This document shows, piece after piece, positions 27,556 to 36,782 of a stretch of 64,000 nt of DNA. Positions within the stretch are counted from its first letter, which is position 1. The number at the start of each line of letters is the position of its first letter. Under the pieces are notes generated by a model. The model was given only the letters and a program-made list of their open reading frames with translations. It was not told the origin of the DNA and made no database searches. Origin of the DNA: Meiothermus sp. (GTDB lineage Bacteria > Deinococcota > Deinococci > Deinococcales > Thermaceae); assembly GCF_026004055.1 (NCBI RefSeq), contig NZ_BPIJ01000003.1:344406-408405 (forward strand), read 5' to 3'. Made by a program: the position numbers and the translations under genes.

Positions 27556-29355
27556 TTATAGGGTTTGCAGCCGAAACCGCCCCGCCAGCGCCTGCTGGGC
27601 CTGGCGGATGCGCAGAAAAACCTGCCGCAGCACCTGCTCTTCCCGCGGGCTGAGGGAGGACTGGGCCACCCGGTTGGAGGGGGGCTCTCCCCGCTCCAAG
27701 GCCCCAAGCTGGTGCTTGAGGCGCAGGTGGGATAGGAACAGGAAAGCCTCGCTAAGGTCTTCGGCCTCGTCTTTGGGGATGAGCCGGGCTTCTGCGGCGG
27801 CCCGCAGGCGCTCCAGGGTGGAGCGGGCCAGGGAGCCGGCCTCGAGGCCGTACACCCGCGCCAGCGCCACAATGGCGGCAATACCCCCCTTTTTCAGGTT
27901 GACCTGCCCCTCCTCCCAGTGAATGCGCCCCAAAAACCCCAGCGGCGGGGTAAAGACCAGGGCCGAGCGGGCCAGGGCGGTAAGGAAGGGCCGGCTCTGG
28001 GCGGCCTGGCGCAAGAAGCCGTGCAGGGGTTCTAAAGCAAGCCCACCGGCCACCGCGCGGAAGTCCAGGAAAATCTGGGCCTCCAGCAGGGCGTCCCCCT
28101 CGGGGGCCTCGAGCCAGGCCCGGAAGTGGGCCGTCCATTCCGAGAGCGAGTGGGCCCAGCGGTCGGCCGTGTAGCCCCCTGGGCAGGGGGGAAACCCGGC
28201 CTGGGAAAGCTCCTCCAGCACCAGCCGGGCCAGCTCCTGAAAATAGGGGCGGGCCTGGAGATCTTGGTAGGCCAGGGCGTTGTCCTGGTCGGTGAGCAGG
28301 GCCTGCTCGGTGCGGCCCTCGGAGCCCAGGGCCAGCCAGGCGTAGGGGCCGGGGGGCGGGCCTAAGCGGGCCTCGGCCCGGCGCAAGAGGCTACGGGTCA
28401 GGGCATCGTTCAGCAGGCTTACCTGGCGGGTGATGGCCGGCACGCTGAAGCCGGCGGCCACCATCTGCCGCACGATGGCGTAAAGCTGCTCGCGGTACTC
28501 GGCCAGCAGGCCGGCCTCGCCCCGCTCCAGGCGGCGCAGCAGGGCCAGCGGAGTCTGCAACCAGCGGCGCAAAAAGAGCCGGTCGGTGAGGAGGCCCACC
28601 ACCCTATCCCCCTCCAGCAGGGGCAGGTGGTGGATGCCCTCGGCCTCCATGTAGGCCAGGGCCTCGTAGAGGGGGGTGTGGGCGGGCAGGGTGCGGGCCG
28701 GGGCGCTGGCCACCGCGAGGGCCGGGGTATCCGGGGGGCGTTCCTCGGCCAGCACCCGGTTGCGCAGGTCGCGGTCGGTGAGGATGGCCAGGCCGGTTGG
28801 GGCCTGCAGGAGGAGGGCGCTCACCCCCGCGTCGCGCATGCGCCGGGCGGCCTGGGCCACGCTGGAATCGGCCTCGAGCCAGACCGCCGCTTCGGCCACC
28901 TCCCCCGCTTGCTGCCCCAGATCGGGCAGGCTCAGGGCCGCAGGCTGCAGCATCCGGAGCCGCTCGGCCAGCCGGGCGCTAAAGAAGAGGGCCAAGGCGG
29001 GCTTTCCCAAGAGGCGGCGGAAGGCTTCCTTGGCAAGCAGCAAGCACTCGGCCTCGCCCTCGGCCCGCACCGTGAGGCTGGGGGGCTGCTGTCCCAACAG
29101 CGAGGGGTAGCCAAAAGCCTCGCCGGGCTCGAGCCAGGCCACCCCCTGCCCGTCCTGCTCGAGGCGCACCGCCCCTCGGTAGACCACGAAAAGCCCCTCG
29201 GCCTCGGGCTGAGCGGGGGAAAGGATGACCTCGCCCGGCGTAAAGCGCACCCGGCGCAAAGCCCCCTCGAGGCCCGCCCAGTCGGCCTCGGTGAGCGCGT
29301 CAAAGGGCGGGTACTGGCTCAGGAAGGCCCGGTAGCGAGGAAATTCCGAATCCAG
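27556..29355 (-). CDS. cNMP-binding / CBS-pair / DUF294 nucleotidyltransferase protein
   Basis: Signalling protein of about 599 residues. Order: cyclic-nucleotide-binding-like domain (about 1-125, with GEVILSPAQPEAEGLFVVYRG), CBS pair (about 150-270) and a GlnD-like DUF294 nucleotidyltransferase with GSEGRTEQALLTDQDNA (about residues 315-335; two Asp for metal), then a helical C-terminal domain. No ATG fits. TTG 29259 would cut the first helix of the cNMP domain (PPFDALTEADW), so a start near CTG 29355, 8 bases after GGAGG, is proposed; the start is uncertain. It overlaps the amidotransferase gene and is the last gene of the gamma-glutamyl cluster, where it may sense nucleotides or nitrogen state. 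Confidence 0.85.
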   Translation of the reverse strand: MDSEFPRYRAFLSQYPPFDALTEADWAGLEGALRRVRFTPGEVILSPAQPEAEGLFVVYRGAVRLEQDGQGVAWLEPGEAFGYPSLLGQQPPSLTVRAEGEAECLLLAKEAFRRLLGKPALALFFSARLAERLRMLQPAALSLPDLGQQAGEVAEAAVWLEADSSVAQAARRMRDAGVSALLLQAPTGLAILTDRDLRNRVLAEERPPDTPALAVASAPARTLPAHTPLYEALAYMEAEGIHHLPLLEGDRVVGLLTDRLFLRRWLQTPLALLRRLERGEAGLLAEYREQLYAIVRQMVAAGFSVPAITRQVSLLNDALTRSLLRRAEARLGPPPGPYAWLALGSEGRTEQALLTDQDNALAYQDLQARPYFQELARLVLEELSQAGFPPCPGGYTADRWAHSLSEWTAHFRAWLEAPEGDALLEAQIFLDFRAVAGGLALEPLHGFLRQAAQSRPFLTALARSALVFTPPLGFLGRIHWEEGQVNLKKGGIAAIVALARVYGLEAGSLARSTLERLRAAAEARLIPKDEAEDLSEAFLFLSHLRLKHQLGALERGEPPSNRVAQSSLSPREEQVLRQVFLRIRQAQQALAGRFRLQTL

Positions 29356-30014
29356 CCCGCCACCTCCTTCGCGCTGGGCTCCAGGGCAAAGCTGGCCTTG
29401 GCCTCGGCGTAGCGGGCCTCGCCCACCCGCTCGCGCCGCTGCTCCAGCAGGGCCTCGGCAAAGGCTTTGGGGAACTCCGGGTGGGGCTGCATCCCGAGCA
29501 CATTGGCCCCTACCTGGATAAAAGCGTAGGGGCTGAACGCGCTGCCCCCCAGCACCGCCGCCCCCGGGGGGAGCTGGGTAATCTGATCCTGGCAGGAGAG
29601 GATGAGCCGGACTTCCTCTAGGGGCGGCGCCATCCAGGGGGCCTTTTGGGAAACCGAAAACCGGTGCACCCCCACCCCCCAGCCCCCTGCCCAGCGCTCC
29701 ACCTTGCCCCCCAGGGCCTGCCCGATCATCTGGTGTCCGAAGCAGACCCCCACCAATCGGCTCTGGGAGGCCGCCACGGCCTGCACGAACGCCTCCAGCG
29801 GGGGAATCCAGGGCAAAGGGTCGTAAACCGAGGCGCGGGAGCCCGTAATCAGGTAGCCCGTGAAGTCTTCCACCCGCGCAGGGTAGGCTCCCTTTCGCAC
29901 GTCGAAGGGGGTGAGGGGGAGGCCCAAAAGCCGCTCGAACATGGCGGGGTAGTCACCCGCAATGCCCTCCAGGCCCGCTGGGGGCTCATCGCAGACCAAA
30001 ACGGCAACCCTCAT
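29319..30014 (-). CDS. Class-I glutamine amidotransferase, putative gamma-glutamyl hydrolase
   Basis: 231-residue stand-alone GATase1 domain. Nucleophile Cys91 in VGVCFGHQM, and His178/Glu180 in MQPHPEF complete the triad. Stand-alone members next to glutamine-synthetase-like ligases hydrolyse gamma-glutamyl amides (as PuuD does), and that is the proposed role: releasing glutamate from the oxidised gamma-glutamyl product. Its ATG overlaps the aldehyde dehydrogenase stop by 4 bp, and its 3' end overlaps the following signalling gene. The GMP-synthase-like annotation that such proteins often receive is less likely given context. Confidence 0.85.
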   Translation of the reverse strand: MRVAVLVCDEPPAGLEGIAGDYPAMFERLLGLPLTPFDVRKGAYPARVEDFTGYLITGSRASVYDPLPWIPPLEAFVQAVAASQSRLVGVCFGHQMIGQALGGKVERWAGGWGVGVHRFSVSQKAPWMAPPLEEVRLILSCQDQITQLPPGAAVLGGSAFSPYAFIQVGANVLGMQPHPEFPKAFAEALLEQRRERVGEARYAEAKASFALEPSAKEVAGWIRNFLATGPS

Positions 30015-31396
30015 AGCCTACGCAGATGATACGACTTGGGCCGGGTGAGCTGCTCGTAGCCCAAAAGGGAAAGCGAGCAGCCCCGCCCGGACTCCTTGAC
30101 CCCCGTCCAGGCCAGGGCGGGATCGAGGTAGTCGCAGCGGTTGAGGAAGACCGTGCCGGTCTCTAGGCCCGCCCCCAGCTCCAAGGCGGCCCCTTCGTCT
30201 TGGCTCCAGATGGAGGCGGTGAGGCCGTAGGGGGAGTCGTTCATCAGGGCCAGGGCCTCCTCGTCGCTTCGCACTTTCATAATCCCCACCACCGGGCCAA
30301 AGCTCTCCTCCACCATCACCCGCATCCCGTGGTGCACGTTCACCAGCACCTGGGGGGCCAAATAGGGGGTGCCGGGGGCGTCGGCGGGGAAGTGGCGGGG
30401 GTCAATGAGGGCCTGGGCCCCCTGGGAGAGGGCCTCGGCGATCTGGCCCCGCACGAACTCGGCGGCCTCGGCGCGCACCATGGGGCCTAAGGTGGTCTCG
30501 GGGTCTAAGGGGTTGCCCAGCTTGAGTTTGAGCGTCTCGGCCACGAAGGCCTCCACGAAGGGCTCGTAGAGGGCCTCGTGCACGTAGATGCGCTCCACCC
30601 CGCAGCACGACTGGCCCGAGTTGAACATGGCCCCGTCCACCAGGTTCACTACGCTGTGCTCGAGGTCGGCGTCCTCGCGCACGTAGGCCGGGTCTTTGCC
30701 GCCGAGCTCGAGGGCCACCCCCTTGAAGTGTCCCGCCGCGGCCCGCTCCACCGCCCGCCCCCCGGCCACCGAGCCGGTAAAGGCCACGAAGGCCACCCGC
30801 GGGTCGGCGATGGCCTTTGCGGTCAGGTCGTGGTCCATGTGCAGGTACTGGAAGACCCCCTCGGGCAGCCCGGCTTCCTGGAAGGCCCAGGCGTAGCGCT
30901 CGGCCACCAGCGGGGTCTGGGCGGAGTGCTTCAAGAGCACCGCGTTTCCCGCCAAGAGGGCCGGCACAATGGTGTTCACCGAGGTCAGGTAGGGGTAGTT
31001 CCAGGGGGCCAGCACCAGCACCACGCCCAAAGGCTCCCGCCGGATGAAGCGGGTGAAGCCCGGAAGCGCCTCGGCCGGGATGTCCTGGAGGGCCACCGGG
31101 GCGATGCGGGCCATGTAGCGGGCCCGCTCGGCAAAGCCGCCGGTAATTTCCTTGGGGCTATAGCGGATGGGGCGGCCCATCTGCCAGGTGAGCTCTTCAG
31201 CCACCGCACCAACTGCCCCTAGCATGACCTCCACCATGCGCTCTACGATGGCCAGCCGCTCCTCCAAAGGGGTCTTGGCCCAGGCCCGCTGGGCTCGGGC
31301 AGCGCGGGCAAGGGCTTCCCCCAGCGCCTCTGGCCCGGCCAGCTCGCGCTCCACGTAAATGCGCCCGTCCACGGGGCTGATGGTCTTTTGAACCAT
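30011..31396 (-). CDS. NAD(P)-dependent aldehyde dehydrogenase
   Basis: 461 residues of the aldehyde dehydrogenase superfamily. APWNYPY (cofactor fold), FTGSVAGG, the general-base Glu in LELGGKDPAYV, and the catalytic Cys in NSGQSCCG (about residue 265; two adjacent Cys) are present. It is slightly shorter than the roughly 480-490 typical of the family. In this operon it would oxidise the aldehyde formed by the upstream SDR enzyme to an acid. It starts 3 bp after the SDR stop and overlaps the amidotransferase by ATGA, indicating tight co-translation. The natural substrate is inferred. Confidence 0.9.
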   Translation of the reverse strand: MVQKTISPVDGRIYVERELAGPEALGEALARAARAQRAWAKTPLEERLAIVERMVEVMLGAVGAVAEELTWQMGRPIRYSPKEITGGFAERARYMARIAPVALQDIPAEALPGFTRFIRREPLGVVLVLAPWNYPYLTSVNTIVPALLAGNAVLLKHSAQTPLVAERYAWAFQEAGLPEGVFQYLHMDHDLTAKAIADPRVAFVAFTGSVAGGRAVERAAAGHFKGVALELGGKDPAYVREDADLEHSVVNLVDGAMFNSGQSCCGVERIYVHEALYEPFVEAFVAETLKLKLGNPLDPETTLGPMVRAEAAEFVRGQIAEALSQGAQALIDPRHFPADAPGTPYLAPQVLVNVHHGMRVMVEESFGPVVGIMKVRSDEEALALMNDSPYGLTASIWSQDEGAALELGAGLETGTVFLNRCDYLDPALAWTGVKESGRGCSLSLLGYEQLTRPKSYHLRRL

Positions 31397-31399
31397 GGT

Positions 31400-32170
31400 T
31401 CACTCCGGGGTGACGTAGGCCGCGGTGATGCCCCCGTCCACCAGCATGGCCGCCCCGGTCATGAAGGAGGAGGCCGGGCTGGCCAGGAACAAAGCTGCCT
31501 GGGCAATTTCGCTGGCCTGGCCGAAGCGGCCCATGGGGATGTGCACCAGCCGGCGCTGGCGCTTTTCCGGGGTGTCTAAGTACTTCATCAAGAGTTCGGT
31601 CTGCAAGGGCCCGGGGCAGAGGGCGTTGACCCGGATGTTCTCGCGGGCGTGAATCACCGCCAGCTCGCGGGTCATGGAGAGCACCGCCCCTTTGCTGGCG
31701 GTGTAGGCCAGCTGGGGGGTGGCCGCCCCCAGGAAGGCCACAAAGGAGGCGGTGTTGATGACCACCCCGCCCCCGGCCCGCCTTAGCGCGGGAATGCCGT
31801 ACTTGCAGCCCAGGAAGACCCCCTTCACGTTCACCGCGAAGGTTACGTCCCATACGGCCTCGCTGGTGTGGATGGCGTCGTCGTCCTCGGCGTGGGAGAT
31901 GCCGGCGTTGTTGAAGAGGATGTCGAGCCGTCCGAAAGCCCGCTCGGCCTCCGCTATCATCCGTTCGGCGTCGGCGGCTTTGGAAACGTCGGCCCGCACG
32001 AAGTGGGCCTGACCCCCCGCGGCCCGGATGCGCTCGGCGGTCTCCTGACCTTTTTCCGAGACGTCCACCGCCACCACCTTGGCCCCCTCGCGGGCAAAGA
32101 GCAGGGCCGCCTCGAGGCCAATCCCGCTCGCGGCCCCGGTGATGAGGGCCACCTTATCGGCTAGTTGCAT
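31400..32170 (-). CDS. Short-chain dehydrogenase/reductase
   Basis: 256 residues from ATG 32170 (GGAGGTATAC upstream). Classical SDR: TGAASGIG cofactor motif (11-18), NNAG (87-90), Ser142, and YTASK with Tyr156/Lys160; C-terminal PxxTE-type CPGPLQTELL. NAD(H) preference is suggested by the acidic residue in VVAVDVSEK. In the cluster it would oxidise an alcohol to the aldehyde used by the next enzyme; this alcohol step is what distinguishes the locus from putrescine (Puu) clusters, which use an FAD oxidase. Confidence 0.88.
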   Translation of the reverse strand: MQLADKVALITGAASGIGLEAALLFAREGAKVVAVDVSEKGQETAERIRAAGGQAHFVRADVSKAADAERMIAEAERAFGRLDILFNNAGISHAEDDDAIHTSEAVWDVTFAVNVKGVFLGCKYGIPALRRAGGGVVINTASFVAFLGAATPQLAYTASKGAVLSMTRELAVIHARENIRVNALCPGPLQTELLMKYLDTPEKRQRRLVHIPMGRFGQASEIAQAALFLASPASSFMTGAAMLVDGGITAAYVTPE

Positions 32171-32231
32171 GTATACCTCCAAAAGTTGTCGTAGGTCGGC
32201 CAACGATGGCTCGCCTGGTGCCACCCGTGAC

Positions 32232-33608
32232 TCATATACGCTCGAAGTACCGCCTGCGCTCCCAGTCGGTTACGGCCCGGTTGAAGGCCTGCCACTCGGT
32301 GCGGAAGAAGTGGGTGTAGTGCTCGTGGGCGGCCTCACCCAGCGCCTCTTTGGCAAAGGCGCTTTGCGCGAAGCCCTCCACCGCCTCGCCCAGGGTGTAG
32401 GGTACGCGGGGTAGGTGGCGGGCCTGGTAGATGTCGCCCTGGAAGATGGCGGGTGGGGTGAGGTTGTGCTCGAGGCCATCGAGGCCCGAGGCCAGGGCTG
32501 CGGCCAAGGCCAGGTAGGGGTTTAGGTCGGCCCCGCCGATGCGGCACTCGATGCGCAGCGAGCTGCCATGCCCCACCACGCGGAACCCGGCGGTGCGGTT
32601 GTCGTAGCTCCAAGCCAGCCGGGTGGGGGCCCAGGAGCCGTCCTCGTAGCGCTTGTACGAGTTCACCGTGGGGGCGTACAGGGGCATCAGGTCGGGTACG
32701 TGGGCAATCCAGCCGGCCAGAAACTGTCCGAAGACCTTGGAGCCCTTCACCGGCCCGTAGCTCTCCTCACCGGCAAAGGCGTTCTGCCCATCTTTCCAAA
32801 GCGATAGGTGGATGTGGCAGGAGGAGCCGGCCTGGCCGTGGTGGGGCTTGGCCATGAAGGTCACTGAAAGGCCCATGCTGTCGGCAATCTCCTTGAGGCA
32901 CTGCTTGAACAGCACGTGCCGGTCGGCCATCTCCAGGGCCTCGGCGTAGCGCACATTGACCTCGTGCTGTCCCAGGCCCCACTCGCCCTTGGAGTTCTCC
33001 ACCGGAATTCCCGAGGCCTTGAGGTGCCGCCGCACCGCAGCGGTGAAGGGCTCCTCGCGGGTGCCCTGGAGCAGGTGATAGTCCTCCAGGTAGTAGCCGG
33101 CGGGCTCGAGGCCGGCGTAGCCCTGTTTGTGGGCCTCCGGATAAGAAATCTGGTAGAGGTAGTACTCCAGCTCCGAGGCGGCCATCACCGTGTAGCCCAG
33201 GGCCTTAGCCCGCTCGAGCTGCCGCTTTAGAAGCGTGCGGGGGGCCACCTCCACCAGGGCGTGGGTGCGCTCGTTTTCCAGGTCGCACAGCACGATGGCG
33301 CTCTTCTCGAGCCAGCTCGCAGGCCGCAGGGTGGAGAGGTCGGGCACCAGGTGGAAGTCGCCGTAGCCCAGCTCCCAGTTGGCAAAGCGGTAGCCCTGCA
33401 CCGGCTCCATCTCCATATCGGTGGTAAGCAGGTAGTCGCAGCCGTGGGTGCCGTGCTCTGCCACCTGCTCCACAAAGAACTCGGCCTCGAAGCGCTTACC
33501 CATGAGCCGCCCATAGTGGTCGGGAAAGGCCACCAACACGGTCTCGATTGCCCCTGCGCTTACCTTTTGAGCCAGCCAGCCCAGTTTTTCTTCGGCGCTA
33601 TGCGCCAT
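32232..33608 (-). CDS. Glutamine-synthetase-like gamma-glutamyl-amine ligase
   Basis: 458 residues of the GlnA/PuuA/GlnT superfamily, ATP-dependent ligases joining glutamate to ammonia or amines. Metal and glutamate site motifs are visible: SELEYYLY, KGEWGLGQHEVNV, SCHIHLSLW, and the arginines of NRTAGFRV and RIECRIGGADLNPY. It lacks the adenylylation-site loop and length of a housekeeping GlnA. Context (permease, SDR, ALDH, GATase1) suggests amine glutamylation, comparable to PuuA or the ethanolamine-using GlnA4 of Streptomyces. AAGGAGG precedes the ATG. Substrate is inferred. Confidence 0.85.
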   Translation of the reverse strand: MAHSAEEKLGWLAQKVSAGAIETVLVAFPDHYGRLMGKRFEAEFFVEQVAEHGTHGCDYLLTTDMEMEPVQGYRFANWELGYGDFHLVPDLSTLRPASWLEKSAIVLCDLENERTHALVEVAPRTLLKRQLERAKALGYTVMAASELEYYLYQISYPEAHKQGYAGLEPAGYYLEDYHLLQGTREEPFTAAVRRHLKASGIPVENSKGEWGLGQHEVNVRYAEALEMADRHVLFKQCLKEIADSMGLSVTFMAKPHHGQAGSSCHIHLSLWKDGQNAFAGEESYGPVKGSKVFGQFLAGWIAHVPDLMPLYAPTVNSYKRYEDGSWAPTRLAWSYDNRTAGFRVVGHGSSLRIECRIGGADLNPYLALAAALASGLDGLEHNLTPPAIFQGDIYQARHLPRVPYTLGEAVEGFAQSAFAKEALGEAAHEHYTHFFRTEWQAFNRAVTDWERRRYFERI

Positions 33609-33708
33609 TTATACCTCCTTGCGATTGCAGTCTTACGTCGAAGCCCCGTCGGCAGCAGGTGAGGTTCTTTATCCCTCAGTAAGCGCTGATGGTCTGGTCA
33701 TTTAGTGC

Positions 33709-33818
33709 CATTCCGAACCGAGCAAAGCGAAGTGAGGTATCTGGTGTGCTTCAGTCCACTGTATTCACTGTCCCTTTGCAGAGCCAGATTCCTCGTTGCA
33801 CTGCGTGCGCCTCGGAAT
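33709..33818. repeat. Imperfect inverted repeat of the CATTCCGAGC...GAGGAATCTGG type
   Basis: Left arm CATTCCGA...GAGGTATCTGG (33709-33743) and right arm CCAGATTCCTCG...TCGGAAT (33784-33818) are inverted versions of a short repeat widespread in bacterial intergenic DNA. It lies between the permease and ligase genes of the gamma-glutamyl cluster and could affect read-through. Part of a 233-bp gap with no gene. Confidence 0.6.
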
Positions 33819-33841
33819 CAACGAAAAGTCATGGGGTGAGC

Positions 33842-35299
33842 CTAGCGAATCTCCCGCTGGGCCTCGGCGATGAGGGCGGTCTCCTCCTCGGGGGCCTGGG
33901 CCACCAGGCGGAAGCGGCTGTAGAACCAGTAATAGGCCATCATCAGCACCACGAAGACCGCCGTGCCCACCACCCCAGGCCGATAGCTCTCCACCGCGAA
34001 GGTAGCACCCAGACACACCAGGGCCAGAATGGCCCCCACCCAGGCCCCCGGTACGCCCAGGGGGCTCTTGTAGGGCCGGGGTAGGTCGGGGCGGGTACGG
34101 GCCAGGCGGATGTAGGCAAACATCACCATCGCGTAGGAAATGACCGCACCGAAGACCGCCATGTTAAGGAGGGCGGCCCCCACGCTATCCGAGAAGGTGC
34201 TGATCAGCACGCACATCAAGAAGCCCACCACCGCCCCCAGAATCAGGGCGTAGTGCGGGGTGTGGTAGCGGCTCACGATGGAAAGCCCGGTGGGCAGGTA
34301 GCCGGCCCTCGAGAGCGCAAAAATGAGCCGCCCGTAGGCGTAGATGATGGCGTGGAAGCTGGCTACCAACCCGGTAATGGCAATAAGGGTCAGGAAGGTG
34401 CTGGTAGCCGCATCGCCAAACACCGCCTTGAAGCCGAGTTCTAGCGGCGCGCCCGACTCCCCCACCTCCTTAGCCCCGGCCACGCCGGTGTTAAGGATGA
34501 GCGTCAGCACCGAGAGCACCAGCAAGGTGAGAATGCCCAAAATAAGCGCCCGGGGCATGTCGCGCACCACGTCGTGCGACTCCTCGGCGGCCAGGGGGAG
34601 CTGCTCGATGGCCAGGTAAAACCAGATAGCAAAAGGCAGGGCGGCAAAAACCCCGTACCAGCCAAAGGGGAGGAAACTGCTGCCCCCCTCCGCGGGCGCG
34701 ATGTTAAAGACCTTCTCCCAGCTAAACGCACCGGAGAACCCGGCAGCTACGTAGAAAAAGACCAGTACGGCCAGCGCCAGCAGGGTCACGATGAGCGAGA
34801 CCCTGAGCGTCAGGGCCGTGCCGCGGATGTTGATGCCCACAAAGAGGGCGTAGAAGGCCGCCCACCAGATCCAGGCTGGCACCCCGGGCACCAGGGCGTT
34901 CATGTAGCCCGCGATGCCCACCACGATCACCGCCGGGGTAATCACGTACTCGATGAGGTCGGTAACGCCGTTCAGATAGGCCCAGTTGGGGCCGAATGCG
35001 TTGCGGGTAAAGGAGTAAAAGCCCCCGGCGTGGGGCAAAGCGGTGGAGAGCTCGGCGATGGAGAGCACCATGGTCACATACATCACCGCCACCACGATGG
35101 TGGCCAGCAATAGCCCGCCAAAGCCCCCTGCAGCCAGCCCGAAGTTCCAGCCGAAGAAATCGCCCGAGATGACCGCCCCCACCCCCAGGCCCCACAAAAG
35201 CACCCAGCCCGCGCTCTTGCGCAGACGCCGTTTTTCCAGATAGGTGTTGTCTACATCTACGTAGTGCGCCCCGCGTACTTCTTTGGGTTTGTTGTCCAT
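33842..35299 (-). CDS. APC-family permease, ethanolamine-type
   Basis: 485-residue inner-membrane transporter with about 12 hydrophobic segments. The N-terminal block SGDFFGWNFGLAAGGFGG is strongly reminiscent of ethanolamine permeases (Eat/EutP-like subgroup of the amino acid-polyamine-organocation family), as are IAELSTALPHAGGFYSFTR and LPLAAEESHDVVRDMPRA. GGGAGG precedes the ATG. It begins 25 bp after the MocR-type regulator on the same strand, so it is probably transcribed with it. Proposed role: uptake of ethanolamine or a similar small amine. An amino-acid substrate remains possible. Confidence 0.88.
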   Translation of the reverse strand: MDNKPKEVRGAHYVDVDNTYLEKRRLRKSAGWVLLWGLGVGAVISGDFFGWNFGLAAGGFGGLLLATIVVAVMYVTMVLSIAELSTALPHAGGFYSFTRNAFGPNWAYLNGVTDLIEYVITPAVIVVGIAGYMNALVPGVPAWIWWAAFYALFVGINIRGTALTLRVSLIVTLLALAVLVFFYVAAGFSGAFSWEKVFNIAPAEGGSSFLPFGWYGVFAALPFAIWFYLAIEQLPLAAEESHDVVRDMPRALILGILTLLVLSVLTLILNTGVAGAKEVGESGAPLELGFKAVFGDAATSTFLTLIAITGLVASFHAIIYAYGRLIFALSRAGYLPTGLSIVSRYHTPHYALILGAVVGFLMCVLISTFSDSVGAALLNMAVFGAVISYAMVMFAYIRLARTRPDLPRPYKSPLGVPGAWVGAILALVCLGATFAVESYRPGVVGTAVFVVLMMAYYWFYSRFRLVAQAPEEETALIAEAQREIR

Positions 35300-35324
35300 G
35301 TGAGCTACCTCCCACCAGCTCGCT

Positions 35325-36779
35325 TCAAGCCCGTTCGTGTGAAACCCGCAGACGGATCAGTTTTGCCAGCTCTTTCACCCCCTCTTCCAGACCCTCGGCG
35401 GACTCGGTTCCAAAACACAGCCGAAAGTGCATGGTCTCGTCGGTCTGCACCAAGAAGGCCTCCCCGGGCGTGAGGGCTACCCCCTGGGCCAGGGCCTGGT
35501 GATGCAGCTCGAGGTTCGAAAAAAGCCGGGGCAGGCTCACCCAGCAGGAGAACCCCCCCTCGGGATGGCTCCAGCGTACCCCTTCGGGCATGTGGCGCTT
35601 CAGGGCCTGCAACAGCACGTCCCGGCGCTTCTGGTAGATGGGAATGACCTGCCGCAGGTGCTGTTTGAGCCCGCCCTGGCGGATGAACTGGGCCGCAGCC
35701 CGCTGCAACAGGGGCGGGGGGCCGGTGATGTCGGAGACGTTGTGCAGTGCGGTGAGGCGCTCGAGCAGGGCTACGGGCGCCACCAGGTAGCCAATGCGCA
35801 GCCCCGGCATCAGCACCTTGGATAGGCTGGCCAGGTGCACCACCTGGGTCTCCATTCCGAGTCGCTGGGCCAGGGCGAAAAGCGGGGTGGGCGGGGCCTT
35901 CTCGTAGCTCAGAAGGCCCAGGGTGTCGTCTTCCACCAGGGTGAAGCCGTGGGTCTGGGCCAGCTCCAAGAGCCGCCACAGCCGCTCCTCGCGGAAGCGC
36001 AGCCCGGTGGGGTTGTGGTAACTGGGGATGGTGTAGTAAAAGCGCGGGCGGTGGCGCTTTAGAAGGGCCTCGAGCACCTCCAGCCGGGGGCCCTCCTCGT
36101 CCAGCGGCACCGGCAGGGGCTTGAGGCGAAACTGCTTAAGGATGCCCAAGAGGCCCAGGTAGGTGGGCTCCTCCAGCAGCACCTCCTCACCCGGCTCGGC
36201 CAGGGTTCGGCAGACCAGGGCCAGCCCCTGCAACCCCCCTACCGTGACCAGCACCTCGGCAGGGTCGGCCTGCACGCCGCGCTGCTCCAAAAGCCCGCTG
36301 AGGGCCACACGTAGCTCGGGCTCCCCCATCACCGAGCCGTAGCCGAAGACCTCCCGGGCCTGGGGGCGCAGGCCCTCCAGGCAGGCCCAGAAGGCCTGGT
36401 AGGGGAAGAGCTCGGGGTCGCCGGCGGCCAGGGCCAGGTTGTGCAGCACCCGGGCGTTTTGCAGCCGGTGCAGGTCGGAGAGCACCAGGTCGGGCTCGAG
36501 CCGCTCCCCAAAGCTGGGCTGGGCGGTGGGCCGGGCCTGGGGGCTCACGAAGGTGCCCCGCCCCACCACCGACTCAATCAGCCCGTCGGCCTGTAGCTCG
36601 CGGTAGGCGTTGTGGATGGTGAGCCGGGTGGTGCCCACCTCGCGGGCCAGGGCCCGCACCGTGGGCAGCCGGGTGCCGGGGGGCAGCTCGCCGGTGGCGA
36701 TGCGGGTGCGGAACTCCTCGGCGATATGGCGGTACAAAGCCATATGTTTGCCCTGCTGCAGCCTGACCCGCACGCCCAC
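35325..36779 (-). CDS. MocR/PdxR-type regulator (GntR helix-turn-helix fused to aminotransferase)
   Basis: About 484 residues. An N-terminal GntR winged helix (ALYRHIAEEFRTRI... VGTTRLTIHNAYREL) is joined to a fold-type I aminotransferase domain with SLSKVLMPGLRIGY carrying the PLP lysine. MocR proteins sense PLP-linked amines or amino acids (GabR, PdxR, TauR are known). GTG 36779 is preferred because GGAGG lies exactly 5 bases before it; ATG 36782 is too close to that site, and ATG 36743 has only a weak site. First gene of the gamma-glutamyl cluster and its likely activator. The promoter is at 36804-36809. Confidence 0.9.
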   Translation of the reverse strand: MGVRVRLQQGKHMALYRHIAEEFRTRIATGELPPGTRLPTVRALAREVGTTRLTIHNAYRELQADGLIESVVGRGTFVSPQARPTAQPSFGERLEPDLVLSDLHRLQNARVLHNLALAAGDPELFPYQAFWACLEGLRPQAREVFGYGSVMGEPELRVALSGLLEQRGVQADPAEVLVTVGGLQGLALVCRTLAEPGEEVLLEEPTYLGLLGILKQFRLKPLPVPLDEEGPRLEVLEALLKRHRPRFYYTIPSYHNPTGLRFREERLWRLLELAQTHGFTLVEDDTLGLLSYEKAPPTPLFALAQRLGMETQVVHLASLSKVLMPGLRIGYLVAPVALLERLTALHNVSDITGPPPLLQRAAAQFIRQGGLKQHLRQVIPIYQKRRDVLLQALKRHMPEGVRWSHPEGGFSCWVSLPRLFSNLELHHQALAQGVALTPGEAFLVQTDETMHFRLCFGTESAEGLEEGVKELAKLIRLRVSHERA

Positions 36780-36782
36780 CAT

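Noticed and set aside
28627-29412. 261-codon plus-strand frame opposite the CBS/DUF294 gene
   Set aside because: Low-complexity antisense shadow; the opposite strand has coherent domains.
29319-33608. Putrescine (Puu) pathway as the explanation of the amine cluster
   Set aside because: No FAD-dependent gamma-glutamylputrescine oxidase (PuuB-like) gene is present; an SDR and an ethanolamine-type permease are, so an amino-alcohol substrate fits better.
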